DNA of 64,000 nucleotides from Membranipora membranacea (Eukaryota; Bryozoa; Gymnolaemata; Cheilostomatida; Membraniporidae), in the NCBI GenBank assembly GCA_914767715.1, contig OU612068.1:7378001-7442000 (forward strand). Reading direction: 5' to 3'. The position numbers and the translations under genes were made by a program. Each line of letters starts with the position of its first letter. Within the stretch, counting starts at the first letter, position 1. The notes under the pieces are model-generated. The model searched no databases and was not told where the DNA came from. It saw only the letters and a list, made by a program, of their open reading frames with translations. Of this stretch, positions 26,801-37,688 are shown piece by piece.

Positions 26801-29800
26801 TTGACCACATGTTTGATAGGGCTGATACATGTAAACATATCATTGAGCAGAATGAACATCTCCTTAGATTTGTTCAGAGTAACTCCAGAATGAGGGGTTA
26901 CATGATTCAGCTCACTCTACAAAATATCCACAAACAAAGATCACAAATCGATCAAGTATGACCAGGTTTTCCTGCACTCAGATTTGCTCCCCCTCTACAG
27001 GAAAGATAAACTGGATTCAATTCTTTGCCAATCACAAAATATTACATTTTTTGTTGAGTTTTCGATACAATTGAGGTTACAATGTATAACGTTCAATCAC
27101 TGAATTTGATTCTTCTCTTAGAATGGAAATAGTATCATAGCGTTATACGGTTAGGACACTAAACACAGGGACCCATCTGACTGCTATCTGATTGGCTGTC
27201 CCTAGTAGCATGAATAATTAGCCTGAGAAATTGTCTTGTTTACAAAATTGCAAACAGTAATTATACCCCATACAGTGTCGATGATTAGGGCATTTCTAGA
27301 TTGCTACTAGGGACTGGCTATTTTTGCAAGCCCTTTGTTTTGCAAAAGAAAGCTAATGATGCTATTCCAGATATGGAATTCAATGCGTCCAATGTATGGA
27401 CTTTCATAATCACAGTTTCCATTTGCGTAGAAGGAGAAGCTCAACCCGTAAAGATTATCAAATGATGAAAAGAAAACCATTTCATTTCAAGTTTTTTTTC
27501 CAAATTTCACCTGTTTGAGGAGAATATCTAGCATGAGTATAAAGCAGTTTAGTTTAACTTCGAGACTCTGTCTGGGTCCGATTCCAATATTAGGCTCAGC
27601 GACAGTTGGTTTGAGCAAGCAGCCAGTTCCCTCCTTAAAAAATGAAAATGACAAGGATATCAACATAACAGTATCTATGATATGAAAATGTTTTCTTGGT
27701 GGTTGTTTGTTGGTGACACAAGTGAATTTTAAGTGATAATGATTATTTTTTAAATTCCCCAATCAACAGATGAATTCCATGTGAGCATGCAATGACTATA
27801 TTATGAATTATTATGTGAGCGGTGTGGTACTTAAGTTTAGTTCAGACTATCAGATAAACAGTGAAATACTGCTACCATCACGTTTTTTGGAGTTGCGTTC
27901 CCATAAAAGGCCTGTGGCTGATGACGTTTCGCTGAAAGCATCACGGGCGGACAAATTCAAAAATGTCAGAAAACACCGCTCGCTCTCTTCTGATTGGCTG
28001 TTATATTGATGGTATGTCTGATTCAATGTTATATTCCTACCACTTTTCACTTTCACGTTTCACTGGTCCATTTCGCAGTGAGTGTGAACAACTGAAAAAT
28101 TCCTTGCCAGTTTGAAAATCGCTGTGTTTGTCCCTGATCACTTTGAAGGTGCACATTCACTGATAGTTGGAACTAACCGTTACTCACACTGATCATATGA
28201 TATACTATTGCATTTATATATCTGATGGATAGAGTATAATTTACTTAGCTTGAGTCCCATCAGTAGAAATTAGGTGTGACAACCTGATGTAATGTTCTAG
28301 AATTAGGGGTGGGAACACATAGGGTACCCAGACTACATTGTCTCTAACGATCAGAGATAAACATCCTAATAGTATAACCTCGATATCAGTGTGGACGTGG
28401 TACTTACTCTGAACATATTCAGTAAGAGTAAGAATGGAATCGCTATATCGACAGACGTGAGAATTTGTAACCACTGTAGTCCCTGTTCTTGTATCTGTTG
28501 ATCCAATGACTCAAATCTCTCATAGATGAAATGATACATTTTATCCAGCAAGAAAGGCAGAGGGCTCATCTCAATGTCAAATGTTTGTCTGTAAAGAAAG
28601 GTATATATAGAGTCAGATAGCCAGGCAGCTAAAGAGATACCCCCTAGGTGATCGCGACATGTGACCTACTCTCTCTGTTTTTGAGGGCAACGAGTGGGAA
28701 GGTACAAAAGCGACTTCTCTTAGATAAAGATTGGTAACTCAAACCAAACATGCATATGACAAGTGACCACATACATTTTCATAGAGGCATTCATTTCATT
28801 TAATGATTAGTGCAATTCTTTACCTCAACAGTGTCTTGATCTCTTCTCTTTCTTTTAGTGTCAGTTCAGTTCTGATAGACTCAAGCCAGTAGGGCATTAT
28901 GTAATCCCATACCTCATAAGTGACAATGTTATAGGGTCCCAGCATAATCAGCTTCTCAAGTCCTGATCAATAAAACCAGCAGAAATGTTTTATTTTGGAA
29001 AAACACTACAGTTAAGAGTCTTTCAATGTTTTTGATAGTATGGGAAAAGATTGATAATTCAAGACCAATTCTCTGTTTTCGGTAGGTTTTTATTTGGTTC
29101 AACTAGCTATGATTATAATGCTCAATGAATTTCATCAACATCACGGGCTTGGTCAATGATGTACAAAGATGTTTTTGAACAAATTTTTTATATCATTTTT
29201 AGTATCACTCATATACTAGTAAAACTCTACAACCGATAAAGTTTAGTAAATAACATTAATAGATCTTGAATAAAATCTGGTGCAAGATGGACTATGGAGA
29301 ATAGGAGTCTACACTCTGGTTTGTCAGTATTTGGCGAGTACTTACCTTCTTTGAGTTGATCGGTTCTACTAGAGAGCCTCTCCCATTGACCTCCGACCTT
29401 AGCGAAATCAGGAGGGTGAGGAAGCAGTGTAGAGAGGATAACTTCATAGTGACTCTTCTTAACCTCCTGTAACCATTCTGTCATCGTCTGGTTCAGGACA
29501 GAAAAGATTGTCAGTCGAAATGTACATTACAGAGTTTAATACACATGTTATACTCGTTTATTGGTCGTTAACTGGCATGACCACAGGAGAGGATTTTGAA
29601 AAAAGACCTTAAACTACTGCTGCCACTCATGCAAATTTGTGCTCATTGAATTCCGCATAGCTCCAAGAAATCTCAGAAAGCTCCTTAAATCTCACAATTG
29701 TCACCTAATGGGCAAATAATTTGCACAAACTGATCTTCAAAATCAGGGCATGCAATCTACGCACAGCTTATGACGTGTAAAATTTGCACTAGTAAGACGG

Positions 29801-32800
29801 TAACTACGGCTCCTGTTGCTGTAGATAATTAATTTCATACCCTAATTTTTATGATCAGTTTGTGCAAATTATTTGCTTATTAGGTGACAATGCTGAGATT
29901 GCAGCCTCATTTAATTAGTTTTGAGCTATACAGAATTCTATAAGCACACATTTGGCTGTGTGGTAGCAGTGGTTTAACATCGATAATGGTGACAGAAAAT
30001 CGAAAGATAATTGGGGTGAAGGGGTGAAAACACAAGTCAGTAAAAGATGGCTGCTGGCTGCACATGACTTACCTCAGTTTTCAACTTTTCCAGAATTTCT
30101 GTAGCTACAGGATTCTGAGTACTTCCTGTACACTGGAACCAATGAAACAGCATCCCAAGCAGTCTGCCTAACGCATTCTACAAACAGGTTTTCATTTCAT
30201 ATGGAAATGCATCCCATATAACTTCATTTTTTACATATTATAAATTGGATCTATCAAGGTCTATGTCACCAAAACAGGCCCTCATAACGAGGTCAATTAA
30301 TATTCTTATTGAGAGATATGACCATAAATATGCCACTCTCAACTGGATTTGGGAATATAAACTTTTTCCACTAGATTTAATAAAGTATCAACCATGGCAT
30401 AATGTCTTGTAGCAATATTGAAATTTAACGACTAGCCCAAATGTATCATGACATTTGTCCATAAACACAAAGATACAGGCAGATTTTGACTAAAAATATA
30501 TCATGTGTGACTATATCCAACAAAATGTAAGAAAAATCAAATACAAACCACGCATAGTCCAGGTTGAGGTTTGCACAGCTCCTTCAGCAGTAAAACACCA
30601 TATCTACTATTCACAGGGTCTCGAAGCACTTGAAAGTCCACCATACTATCATCCATGATTGGCTGTAAGGCAGACTCAGCAGCTGTGTGCATGTCTGGCT
30701 CCGCCTCCCGTAGCAGACTCACTATAGAGTCAACAACATACGACTGTGTCTCACTACAATCATACAATAAAGAGAAATCTTTTAATATGTTTAAGTGCCC
30801 GGAGTCCTTTCCTTGTGCCGAGTTGAACACAGTGAACACCAAAATGGTTATATCTTTGAATAAATAACTATGCGAGTGTTCTACTTGTATGACATATTTG
30901 TGTCATGCGAGGCTCTAAGATGGATCATGCACAGTTGGTTCACCAGAAAGCCTGATACAAAATCATTGGTTTTGTACATAACAACAGCGCTAACATTTTA
31001 GGTGTAAGGGACTTACGGCTCTAGCTGCCAGAGATTAGATATAGACTCTTGTACATGACCACAGTGTATACCTGGATGTACCTGATTGTGGCAGACCTCA
31101 CACAGACTAACAGGTCTATTTCTGTTCATCTTAACACAGTTCAGAGATGTACAGACAGCTACAGCTTTACTTCCTGGCAAGGGACATGTCTGACAAAGAA
31201 AGAATAACTTAAGTCACTATATTATGTTATATTATGTTGATCAGTATATTCTGATTATCAGATGCAATGGTTCTCATTACAAAACAAACACCAGAAGCTG
31301 GAATGGAAAAGTAGTCTTGATAAGCAACGCAACAGTGTGAGTATAGCAGGTGTATTTTTTGGACATGTGGGGTTCATCCGTTTGAAAATTGGCCGCCAGT
31401 CACCATACAGATGATTATGTCGAAATGAATGTACTGTAGCCATAACTATAAGACATGGCTGCAGATCCAACCCATTGAATAGGAGGCTCCATGGAGCGTG
31501 TTCGTAAATTTTATCATCTCACCTTATTGGAGCACACTATAGTGATATGGTCAGAGGGGAGGACAATGTCCCTTAATGAGTCATCATACATCCTCATACC
31601 ATGTGTGTCGTAACAGTCTACACATATAAAGGCTGGAGGGGGCATCTGGCACTCTGCAGCACACATATTAGGGTGAGTACACATCTGTAAGACAGATATG
31701 AGAACAAATAATTTTACTATTACCGCTGGAATATGGTGACATTGAACAGAGATGAATTTCATGTCTACATGAATGTAATAGAAAAATTAAAATATTATTA
31801 ACAGGTGGAGGACAGATAGCAAAGTTACAGATTAGCATAAAGTGAGTATGAATCATATTTCAGTATAAAGCAGTATATTGTTGTGTAAAGCAGACTTCAC
31901 GCCTACCTTGCTAGCAGATGGTTTAGCGATCTTATTGATGCAATGAACTCTCTGGCAGATTGGCACACTCCATGGAGCAACTTTGTAGCTCTCAGTGTAT
32001 GATGATCCATGACTAGGCAGTAAGGCGACTAGCTGGGGCCAGTAATGGAAGAGTAGTTTGACAGCAGGTATTTTAGTATTAGGAGGTCCATATGAGATTA
32101 CAGTAAACAGATCTTTGTAGAGACAATCTCTGAGGGGTAGAAGGGATTCTATAAACATTGTGTGAAGTTTGGGATCTTTACAATGCTGCAGGATTAGCAT
32201 CAGCATACCAGCTATCGATTCTGTAGTCATCATGTTATCACCTACATCTGGGCCTATAAAATAGTGCCAGAATGAAGCTACGTTTATACTGCGAATTAGA
32301 CGGACAGAATCTAACCAAGTGATAAATTCATTACAGGAAATGGTAACCGCAGTAAAGGGATGATACCCACAAAGGTGGTAAGCATGACATGCAGTGACAC
32401 GTTGGTTTAATTATACAATAACTGTAATGGTATCCTATTGCATTTAGGCCTTCACTCAAATCAAGGAGTCTCTGACTCCTTGCTCAAATGAAGTACGGGT
32501 AAAGGGCTGTTGCCTGAGAATGTTTTCAAGATACGAATGTTATGAAAGCCCCAACTTCCCTCATCTAGGAAACGCTATATGATACGGACATGACGATAAA
32601 TTATAAAGGGTCAAGTGGCCCACATTAGAAATTGTATGATGGTAGCCAGTTAGTCATAACTATTAACAATTATATGACTAGTTTGACATACCTAGTGTAT
32701 TTGGTAGCAGGTTGACACACATAATTCTAACAATCTCAGCATATTGTTCAGGATGAGACATAGGAATCAGCATCGCTACACTGTATGGTAGCTGAGTTAG

Positions 32801-34169
32801 CTGGTCCCACATAAGAAATGGTGTTATACAGGCTATCAGCTGTAACAGGGCCTCCATAAGTGCTACAGACATCAAACAAAGAGGAATCTTAGTGCTTTCT
32901 CCATACTATCAGAACAGTACATGAATTGTATTTTAAATGTTTGTATCTTCTTGCAGATGTGGATTATTTATTACCAGTACCAAGCCACCTTTGGACTGGC
33001 TTTCCTTGCCTAGCTTTGAACCCTTCCTCTTCAGAAACAAATGATAAGAGAATTAAATGAGCATGATTGGCGGCCATGAACAAACATGATACCCTGAAGG
33101 AATACAGTTGACCATTTGGCGGAAGATTGAAACAGGGAGATTTATGACTAGCCAACATTTATTCAACATCATCACTTTATATAAGCTCCAACCTCAGTTA
33201 GTGTAATTGATGCTTGTTAATACCTCTAAACAAACCAAACTCTAGCTAATCTTGACTCCCCACTGATAAACTATTAGACCAAGGCATCTGACACCTGACA
33301 ATATAACATACCTTCTTGTCCTATGGTAACTAGATGTACCACAGGTAACATTTTATTCATCACATCATACAGTCCGGAGTAGTTTAGTGTAGGAAACATA
33401 GCTAGTCTCATGTTAGATCGAGCATACTTAGCTCCATAAAACTTCTCCCCTTCGATGTTGGGTGCATCCTTCAGTATGCTTAAACAAAAAACAAAGTAAA
33501 ATTATTCATTATTCATTAGTAGTTATCACCCATTACCGTTAATTTCTCTGGTTAATTTCTCTCGACTCAATTTTAGCAAAAAAACATAGGGATGGATATT
33601 ATGAGCTTTGATAAGACGAATATTCCAAAACAGAGATCATTTGATTTCAAATGTAGTTCGTTGCAGATTAGGAGTTCAGAGTCTATATTCATACCAACAC
33701 GTTGTACAAAAGCACTATATGAGCTCTGTGAATAGTCTTCAAGTTGTTCAACATATATCAAATCTATGATCTGATGCCACACATGGCTTTTACATTTTGA
33801 GAGGTACTTACTTGAGTAGTGTGGTAATGAAGTATTTAATTGTATTTGCTACATCAGTCCCAGGGGGTGGAGGGTGAGTGAAGCTAATTATCTGTCTTAA
33901 ATAGTCTCCAAGGTTCTTAATCTTTGCGCTGACTGAAACAGTGAAACATATAAGGTTGAATAAACTTACTCATTTGCACAGGTGTTTAAAACAGCAACAC
34001 ATTTTGCTTTTGATACTTGTCATGTCATATGCAACAATTTATGATAAATATAATTATAATATAAATTAGAAACATTCCATGCATTTCTTGTCTTTCTGTA
34101 AGATGTTGCATTAAATAAGCTATATACTGAAGTAAAAATACACTTACAAGCGAGTTCTTTGGTCGCCAT
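238..34169 (-). CDS. UNC79: UNC79 homologue, NALCN channel accessory subunit (3' end outside window)
   Basis: UNC79 is a very large HEAT-like protein that, with UNC80, holds and regulates the NALCN sodium-leak channel at the plasma membrane. Thirty-eight coding exons join in one open frame of 6150 nt (2050 residues); the vertebrate protein is about 2600 residues, so roughly the last fifth lies beyond the left edge. Family matches run the whole length: PPGTDVANTIKYF near residue 30, AVKLLFHYWPQL near 235, a Cys/His-rich segment at about 277-390, NCFILMLDILLKQ near 675-685, HVFYLLGYAEE near 1195, and NVTSAALQFLRC near 1730. The start is the ATG at 34169-34167, which opens a 22-nt first exon and matches the family N-terminus (short basic leader, then GTD-ANT-KYF). 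Exon coordinates are in the next two entries. A GPCR gene sits inside intron 22. Exon 35 lacks a clear GT donor. Identification rests on remembered family sequence; no alignment was run. Confidence 0.94.
7915..8100 (-). mobile_element. tRNA-derived SINE (remnant)
   Basis: On the minus strand a tRNA-like head runs from about 8062 to 7976. It has an A-box-like TGGCGCAATCTGTTAGAGCG (8054-8035) and a B-box-like GGGTTTGAGTC (7990-7980). It is not a clean tRNA: the acceptor stem does not pair and no ordinary anticodon loop is evident. The tail continues to about 7915. It lies in an UNC79 intron (between exons 25 and 26) in the same orientation as the gene. Confidence 0.6.
8425..8466. mobile_element. 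26-bp palindromic element with 8-bp flanking repeats
   Basis: The insert at 8433-8458 starts CAGAGACTATA and ends TAGTCTCTAT. ATATGTAC flanks it at 8425-8432 and 8459-8466. The left end is identical over 11 bases to the 15152 element, so both appear to be one family. It lies in the UNC79 intron between exons 24 and 25. Confidence 0.7.
9485..9892. repeat. Palindromic GGAAAA/TTTTCC-rich inverted-repeat block
   Basis: Arms of about 60 bp at 9485-9541 and 9817-9872 are inverted repeats (GGGTTCTGGAAAACGCGGAA, then CGGAAAATCAGTTTCATCG). Each contains nested short palindromes such as GGAAAAGCGTTTTCC. Further GGAAAA/TTTTCC runs continue to 9892. Open frames crossing the block are by-products. Probably an old inverted-repeat transposon; no clear target duplication. 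Confidence 0.6.
12190..12360 (-). mobile_element. Probable tRNA-derived SINE fragment
   Basis: The minus strand contains GGTTGTGGGTTCAAACCC (about 12243-12226), a good pol III B box in a tRNA-like T arm, preceded by GTGTCTGCCACTTGACCAG, a sequence style common in animal tRNA-derived SINEs. No matching A box is clear and cloverleaf folding fails, so it is called a remnant. An inner hairpin (ACGACT ... AGTCGT, 12300-12320) is flanked by CACTA on both sides. An ATT microsatellite follows at about 12384-12397. Confidence 0.45.
12821..14671 (-). CDS. Class A (rhodopsin-like) G protein-coupled receptor, nested in UNC79 intron
   Basis: Three exons (14671-13799, 13392-13192, 12943-12821) give a complete 398-residue seven-helix receptor. 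Helices are near residues 76-103, 112-137, 146-180, 191-212, 245-268, 294-316 and 328-350. Class A marks: LAAAD in helix 2 (Asp122), a Cys149-Cys225 pair for the extracellular disulfide, AWLP in helix 6 and STPLIYF in helix 7 where NPxxY is usual. The DRY site reads MERLLVI, so Glu-Arg-Leu replaces Asp-Arg-Tyr. The N-terminus has likely glycosylation sites (NFT, NLS, NQT), and the tail is basic and Ser/Thr-rich, ending PTFPSGK. Translation could instead start at Met31 (MANTMAEV), which removes a basic leader that is unusual before an extracellular domain. A possible AATAAA lies at 12499-12494. Ligand and subfamily cannot be told from sequence. Confidence 0.87.
12952..12980. repeat. AT dinucleotide microsatellite
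   Basis: An uninterrupted AT run of about 28 bp lies just upstream (in minus-strand sense) of the last GPCR exon acceptor. A similar tract is at about 14788-14822, upstream of the GPCR start. Confidence 0.9.
15144..15188. mobile_element. 29-bp palindrome with 8-bp flanking repeats
   Basis: The insert at 15152-15180 (CAGAGACTATAGATA then its reverse complement, less the last base) is flanked by GGTTAGAT at 15144-15151 and 15181-15188. Including the first flank base the palindrome is a perfect 30 bp. It shares its end, CAGAGACTATA, with the 8433 element. Confidence 0.78.
16373..16894. mobile_element. TA-flanked MITE, family 2
   Basis: This 522-bp element has terminal inverted repeats of about 100 bp starting GTTTAAGTGCTCAAACGGT. 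Arms are 16373-16476 and 16798-16894, differing by some substitutions and small indels. TA flanks both ends (16371-16372 and 16895-16896). No transposase remains. Short open frames reading through the arms are by-products. Located in UNC79 intron 22. Confidence 0.8.
17317..17362. repeat. Possible decayed member of the 8-bp-flanked palindrome set
   Basis: Ten-base inverted ends GTTTTGATAT and ATATCAAAAC bound a 30-bp insert at 17325-17354. The flanking octamers TTCTGTGT and CACTGTGT agree at six of eight positions. It is listed as a weak candidate only. Confidence 0.35.
18452..18504. mobile_element. 37-bp palindromic element with 8-bp flanking repeats
   Basis: The insert at 18460-18496 has 13-bp inverted ends CATAGAGTTATTA and TAATAACTCTATG around an AT-rich centre. 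TATGTGAT flanks it on both sides (18452-18459 and 18497-18504). Located in UNC79 intron 22. Confidence 0.75.
19659..34169 (-). CDS. UNC79: UNC79 exons 1-22 (N-terminal and central HEAT-like part)
   Basis: Coding exons in transcript order, in window coordinates: 34169-34148, 33932-33812, 33478-33312, 32862-32692, 32253-31907, 31684-31523, 31189-31017, 30753-30552, 30177-30073, 29487-29346, 28962-28824, 28588-28408, 27633-27511, 26916-26794, 26437-26219, 25380-25241, 24984-24838, 24308-24116, 23747-23552, 23204-22994, 21791-21712, 19852-19659. Each boundary has an AG acceptor and a GT donor and keeps the frame; total 3558 nt. Exons 6-7 (about residues 277-388) hold clustered Cys/His pairs that look like metal ligands, also present in the vertebrate protein. 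Exon 16 needs the inner acceptor ending at 25381, because the alternative 4-5 nt upstream runs into a stop. Introns are mostly 100-900 bp; the one between exons 21 and 22 is 1.9 kb. Confidence 0.9.
22172..22240. repeat. Solo arm related to the 29641-29955 foldback element
   Basis: This stretch (CATACCCTGAATTTGAAGAT onward, through GTGCAAATCATTTGC and ATTAGGTCACAA) matches one arm of the 29641-29955 element over about 65 bp with scattered substitutions. No partner arm was found within a few hundred bases. Confidence 0.55.
25473..25978. mobile_element. TA-flanked MITE, family 1 copy A
   Basis: This 506-bp element has long terminal inverted repeats starting GACAGTTTTCTGAGCTCTGA and extending over roughly 130 bp. 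It is bounded by TA on both sides (25471-25472 and 25979-25980), as in Tc1/mariner-type insertions. The centre has a short palindrome (AAACCCTGTCACAGGGTTT). It has no coding capacity and sits in the UNC79 intron between exons 15 and 16. Copy B is at 43734-44153. Confidence 0.88.
27193..27319. mobile_element. 117-bp inverted-repeat element with 5-bp flanking repeats
   Basis: Ends GTCCCTAGTAGCA and TGCTACTAGGGAC are 13-bp inverted repeats at 27198 and 27314. TGGCT flanks both sides (27193-27197 and 27315-27319). The flank length differs from the 8-bp set, so this is probably another element class. It lies in the UNC79 intron between exons 13 and 14. Confidence 0.55.
29641..29955. mobile_element. 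Inverted-repeat (foldback) element, about 315 bp
   Basis: Two arms of about 110 bp (29641-29755 and 29845-29955) are imperfect inverted repeats that share GTCACCTAAT, GCAAATAATTTGCACAAACT and an outer GAATTC block. The spacer is about 90 bp. One arm-like copy is at about 22172-22240. Located in the UNC79 intron between exons 9 and 10. Confidence 0.7.
32454..32489. mobile_element. About 20-bp palindrome with near-perfect 8-bp flanking repeats
   Basis: CAAGGAGTC, TCT, GACTCCTTG (32462-32482) lies between ACTCAAAT (32454-32461) and GCTCAAAT (32482-32489), seven of eight bases equal. It is the smallest of the set and has the same layout. Located in the UNC79 intron between exons 4 and 5. Confidence 0.6.
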
Positions 34170-36680
34170 CGCAAATACAGCCAGACCACTTAATGTTGCA
34201 GTGCTGGTAATTACTTTACTGTATGTAGATAACGATGTTAAACCTTTATCATAACATCAGCACAAGTTGATGGCTGTTGAACGAGAAATCAATACTTTAT
34301 TACAGCGGCAGCATCCTATTCTACATTTCACACAGCAGTGAAGTGCTCCTCTCAGAAGTCAGCAACCCGTCTGATAAATAAAACAAATAAGAATATAACT
34401 GCTTGTGCTGTTTTGCTTCCAATTTATCCAGAGAGGAAAATTAATCGGTTCAGCTGTGAGGATAATATGGCTAGTACTGGATGCAGGATTATGCACAAAA
34501 GTGTGAAAACTTGGTTATTCTTAACTTATTAAAGCTGATAAAGCCATATAACTGCGCCAGCGCTAAGTGAGATTTGTCACCAATATATAAAATATAAAGG
34601 CTATAACACCAGCTTTCATGTCACAACATAAGTGCTGTCAGGCCCCTGGGCAGCCTAACCAGGTCACATTTACCTATCACATCACATACAGTAATAATAA
34701 CAAACATGTACCCAGACCAGCATTTGTAAGGATGTAGGGATGAGGGGCTGTTGAATTTGATCAAGATACCAATTTGTAAGACCCCCGTCAAAATTCATTA
34801 ATTCAATTGAGCACTTTGCATGATTTTGCAGACGTGATCTAACATGAACAATATATAAAAAAATATTTTTTCAATTTAATCATTTATTGCATCAGAATAA
34901 TGATCATGTTACAAAATCTTCAAAATTGCTCAGAATATATCTACTTTGCCTTTTTTGTACCCCTCCCCCTTTGAAATATTACCAAATATGGTAAGGGAGC
35001 TAGTGTGATGCAATCCACATCCACAATCCACATGGCCCTTCTAATTGTCTTTGAGCCGGGTTTCCATCTATATTGGAGGGAGCGTCAAGGAAGGGTGTTA
35101 CTACCCGATTTTCTGAAGAGCCAGGGGTGGAGTGGTATAAGACCATATTATCCAGATAACAGGCCAGGTACTCCCCAACTACACCAAACCTTATTCACAT
35201 TCGAGGAGTCAAATAATCGCAGGAACAAAAGTTCGCTTCGTCTCACAGACTTAAATTAAAATTTAGGGTAGTTAACTATATGTACTCAGCGGACACCGAA
35301 CGTACTTACATTAACTCCTTCCTCAGCAGGCAATGATGGCAAACTCAATAGCCATATATATATGTGGCTGCGGCAAAATCAAACTCCATAAAAATGGCGA
35401 AAAATCATCATATCTAAATGGTCAGCTGGTCATCAATTGAAAATCTCTTAAGTTGGTGCTGCTTCTCTGGAAAAAAACTCTCAGATGTTATATCCGCGAA
35501 TGACACTGATAATTCTATTCTTCCACAAAACTTGGAATACATTCATCCCCTAAAACCAGACAGTGAAGTTTCCTCTTAAGTTAGGAATACTGGCGGTAGT
35601 CTTGTGGGTCCTGGAGTTATAACGTAGAACCTATATTGTCACAGAGAAAGGAAGTTTTCATACAACGAGCATGCTGACAACAGGAAGCTAATACCAGAGC
35701 TTGGCAGTCTTGAAGAAGAGTTTTCTCTGAAGTTTTTCGGTATTGGTACATATCCTGTTCTGGATATGGTGCTGTTTGTGGAGGATGGAAGTCTCAGCAT
35801 AGTCATAGTTGATAATGGTGGATGATATTGGGCCTCTTCATTTCATATGATATGTCATTCATGTTTGTCCGCTTTGGTCTTGAATTTGTGTCGGTTACTG
35901 GAGAGGGTTTTGTCTGATGAATATCAGGCCAGTGTTTGCACTCGATACACATGCAGGGAAGGACTAAAACTAAGTGGTGTCCATTTCTACACTCAAACTT
36001 GGCAACTGAATAACAGTCTCTCTTTCTTATCTAGTGAAGAAGATGATTTACTGACTAAAGCACTTCGAGTTGCTGGTTCATTGTTCTCCTCATGATCATC
36101 ATGAAGTTATTCTTATGACCTACTCTCATTGGTTAGCTGATCTTCCTTCAGACCCTATGAAAGGCCTATTCAATAGGCTTATATCAACATCATCAAACCT
36201 ATAGTGTTTAATCTACTGCCATAAAGTTGATTTTGTTACAGACAATGATCGAAAACCTCTATCGACACACAGCAAGCATGATTCCTTGGCTGCCTTGCCC
36301 GAACCAAGAACCTAATTGTATCAGAATCCCTCACTTGACCTGTGTATGGTGGTCATACCAAGTTTAGTTCATTGGTTATACTCATGGGCACCTGGTATCC
36401 AGTATCAACCACCAAAAATCCTGGTGTGGGCGGTTGATAGGCAAAATATAGGCTGGAAAGTCTCAGGAGTTCACGGTCAAACTGTAATGACTAACAAGCT
36501 ACTGATACTTTCTTATTCCATGATTGGTTAGTAGACCACAAGGTTCTACACACTGATGGGGCAATCCACACTATTATTGGCCAAGCTCTTTAGTTGGCTT
36601 AACACTCTGAGGACGTGAAAGCATTGAAGCATCAATAACAGTGGGTTGATACTGAAACACAAACACAAAAGCCAGGCATG

Positions 36681-36735
36681 CATACTAGTTTTGCCTGGGC
36701 AGGTACCCCAGACAGCTGCCCAGGCTACATACTAG
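36681..36735. mobile_element. 39-bp palindromic element with 8-bp flanking repeats
   Basis: The 39-bp insert at 36689-36727 has inverted ends GCCTGGGCAG and CTGCCCAGGC. It is bounded by CATACTAG at 36681-36688 and 36728-36735, an exact 8-bp duplication. A related element with the same ends is at 59317-59356. Confidence 0.8.
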
Positions 36736-36788
36736 CTACTCTACTGCCAGGGGTATATATAATAATAATGGAAATGGTAAAGAAGACC

Positions 36789-36925
36789 TTGAGAAGCACA
36801 GGCCAGTCTGTAGTTGGTGCAAGTCCAGTGGTAGAGTGCCCCAGTGGTCAAAGAGATAAGGCTTTGACCACTGGGGCACTCTACCACTGGACTTGCACCA
36901 ACTACAGAAGGCCTGTGTTCAGAAG
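36789..36925. mobile_element. 121-bp hairpin element with 8-bp flanking repeats
   Basis: Arms 36797-36853 and 36862-36917 are near-perfect inverted repeats of 57 and 56 bp, beginning CACAGGCC, with an 8-base loop. The flanks are TTGAGAAG (36789-36796) and TTCAGAAG (36918-36925), one mismatch in eight. The end sequence resembles the 57936 element (CACAGCC). Confidence 0.88.
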
Positions 36926-37688
36926 AGTGTTGGGTAGTGCCCCTCTGCAGCAAGGAGTTTGAGCTTAAAGTTGATCAAACCACTCCTTGGCTCATTCATC
37001 TATTTGTGGTTAGCCATGATATGCATTGACTAACATTCTACAATACACACTTCATAATCTTTGCACTTTTTGATGACAGATTACCCCTTCCTTCTCTCTC
37101 TGAGCTTTTCCTCTAAATATGTTTTAGATCTGTGGTGCTTTAATTAGTGAAATTGACCAATCATATGGGTTTTTACAATCTAAAGCCAGTAAAGCTTTAG
37201 TCGCTAATTACAAATTGACAATAAATTCAAGATCGTGGCAATATATCTAACTGTATTTGAAGATTTTCAGTGTCTATTAAGAATCAAATTACAAAAAAGT
37301 TACTGAGAAAAAGAACTGAAAACTAATTGGAAATATCCAAAAACTGAAAAGCTTCTCCCAAAGTACTGATGACCACTTGAAATAGCTCAAAGTGTCTAAA
37401 ATATCAAATTGTCTTCTTCTAACTGTTAATGATGAACATATCATGCATTATAATAATATATCTATTCATTTTAATGATTGAATATAAACTTAATGTTGGT
37501 TGGTTGTGTGTGAACCACTGAACTCAACTCAATGGTGTGAACCAAGGACTGGAGTATAAGAGAGGAGTGGGAACTAAAATTTGTCAACTCCTTGTATGAA
37601 CTGACTGTTGTCACATTTTGTGTATGTATGCAATGATCTCATTGATATAATTATATTTCATTTATTTAATTTATTATTTTTATTTCAG

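Larger units (their letters stand above)
34170..37688. other. Intergenic region between UNC79 start and HMG-box gene
   Basis: This 3.5-kb gap separates two divergent genes and should hold both promoters, though I see no clear promoter motif. It contains two palindromic elements with 8-bp flanking repeats (36689-36727 and 36797-36917). The stretch of about 35000-36550 has several open fragments in different frames broken by stops (for instance 35005-35259, 35847-36095, 36316-36531). They may be decayed coding or mobile-element sequence, but no fragment matches a family I know. Confidence 0.5.

Noticed and set aside
27803..28056. Overlapping 68-codon frames on both strands in an UNC79 intron
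   Set aside because: They lie between well-defined UNC79 exons and show no domain; they mirror each other on opposite strands.
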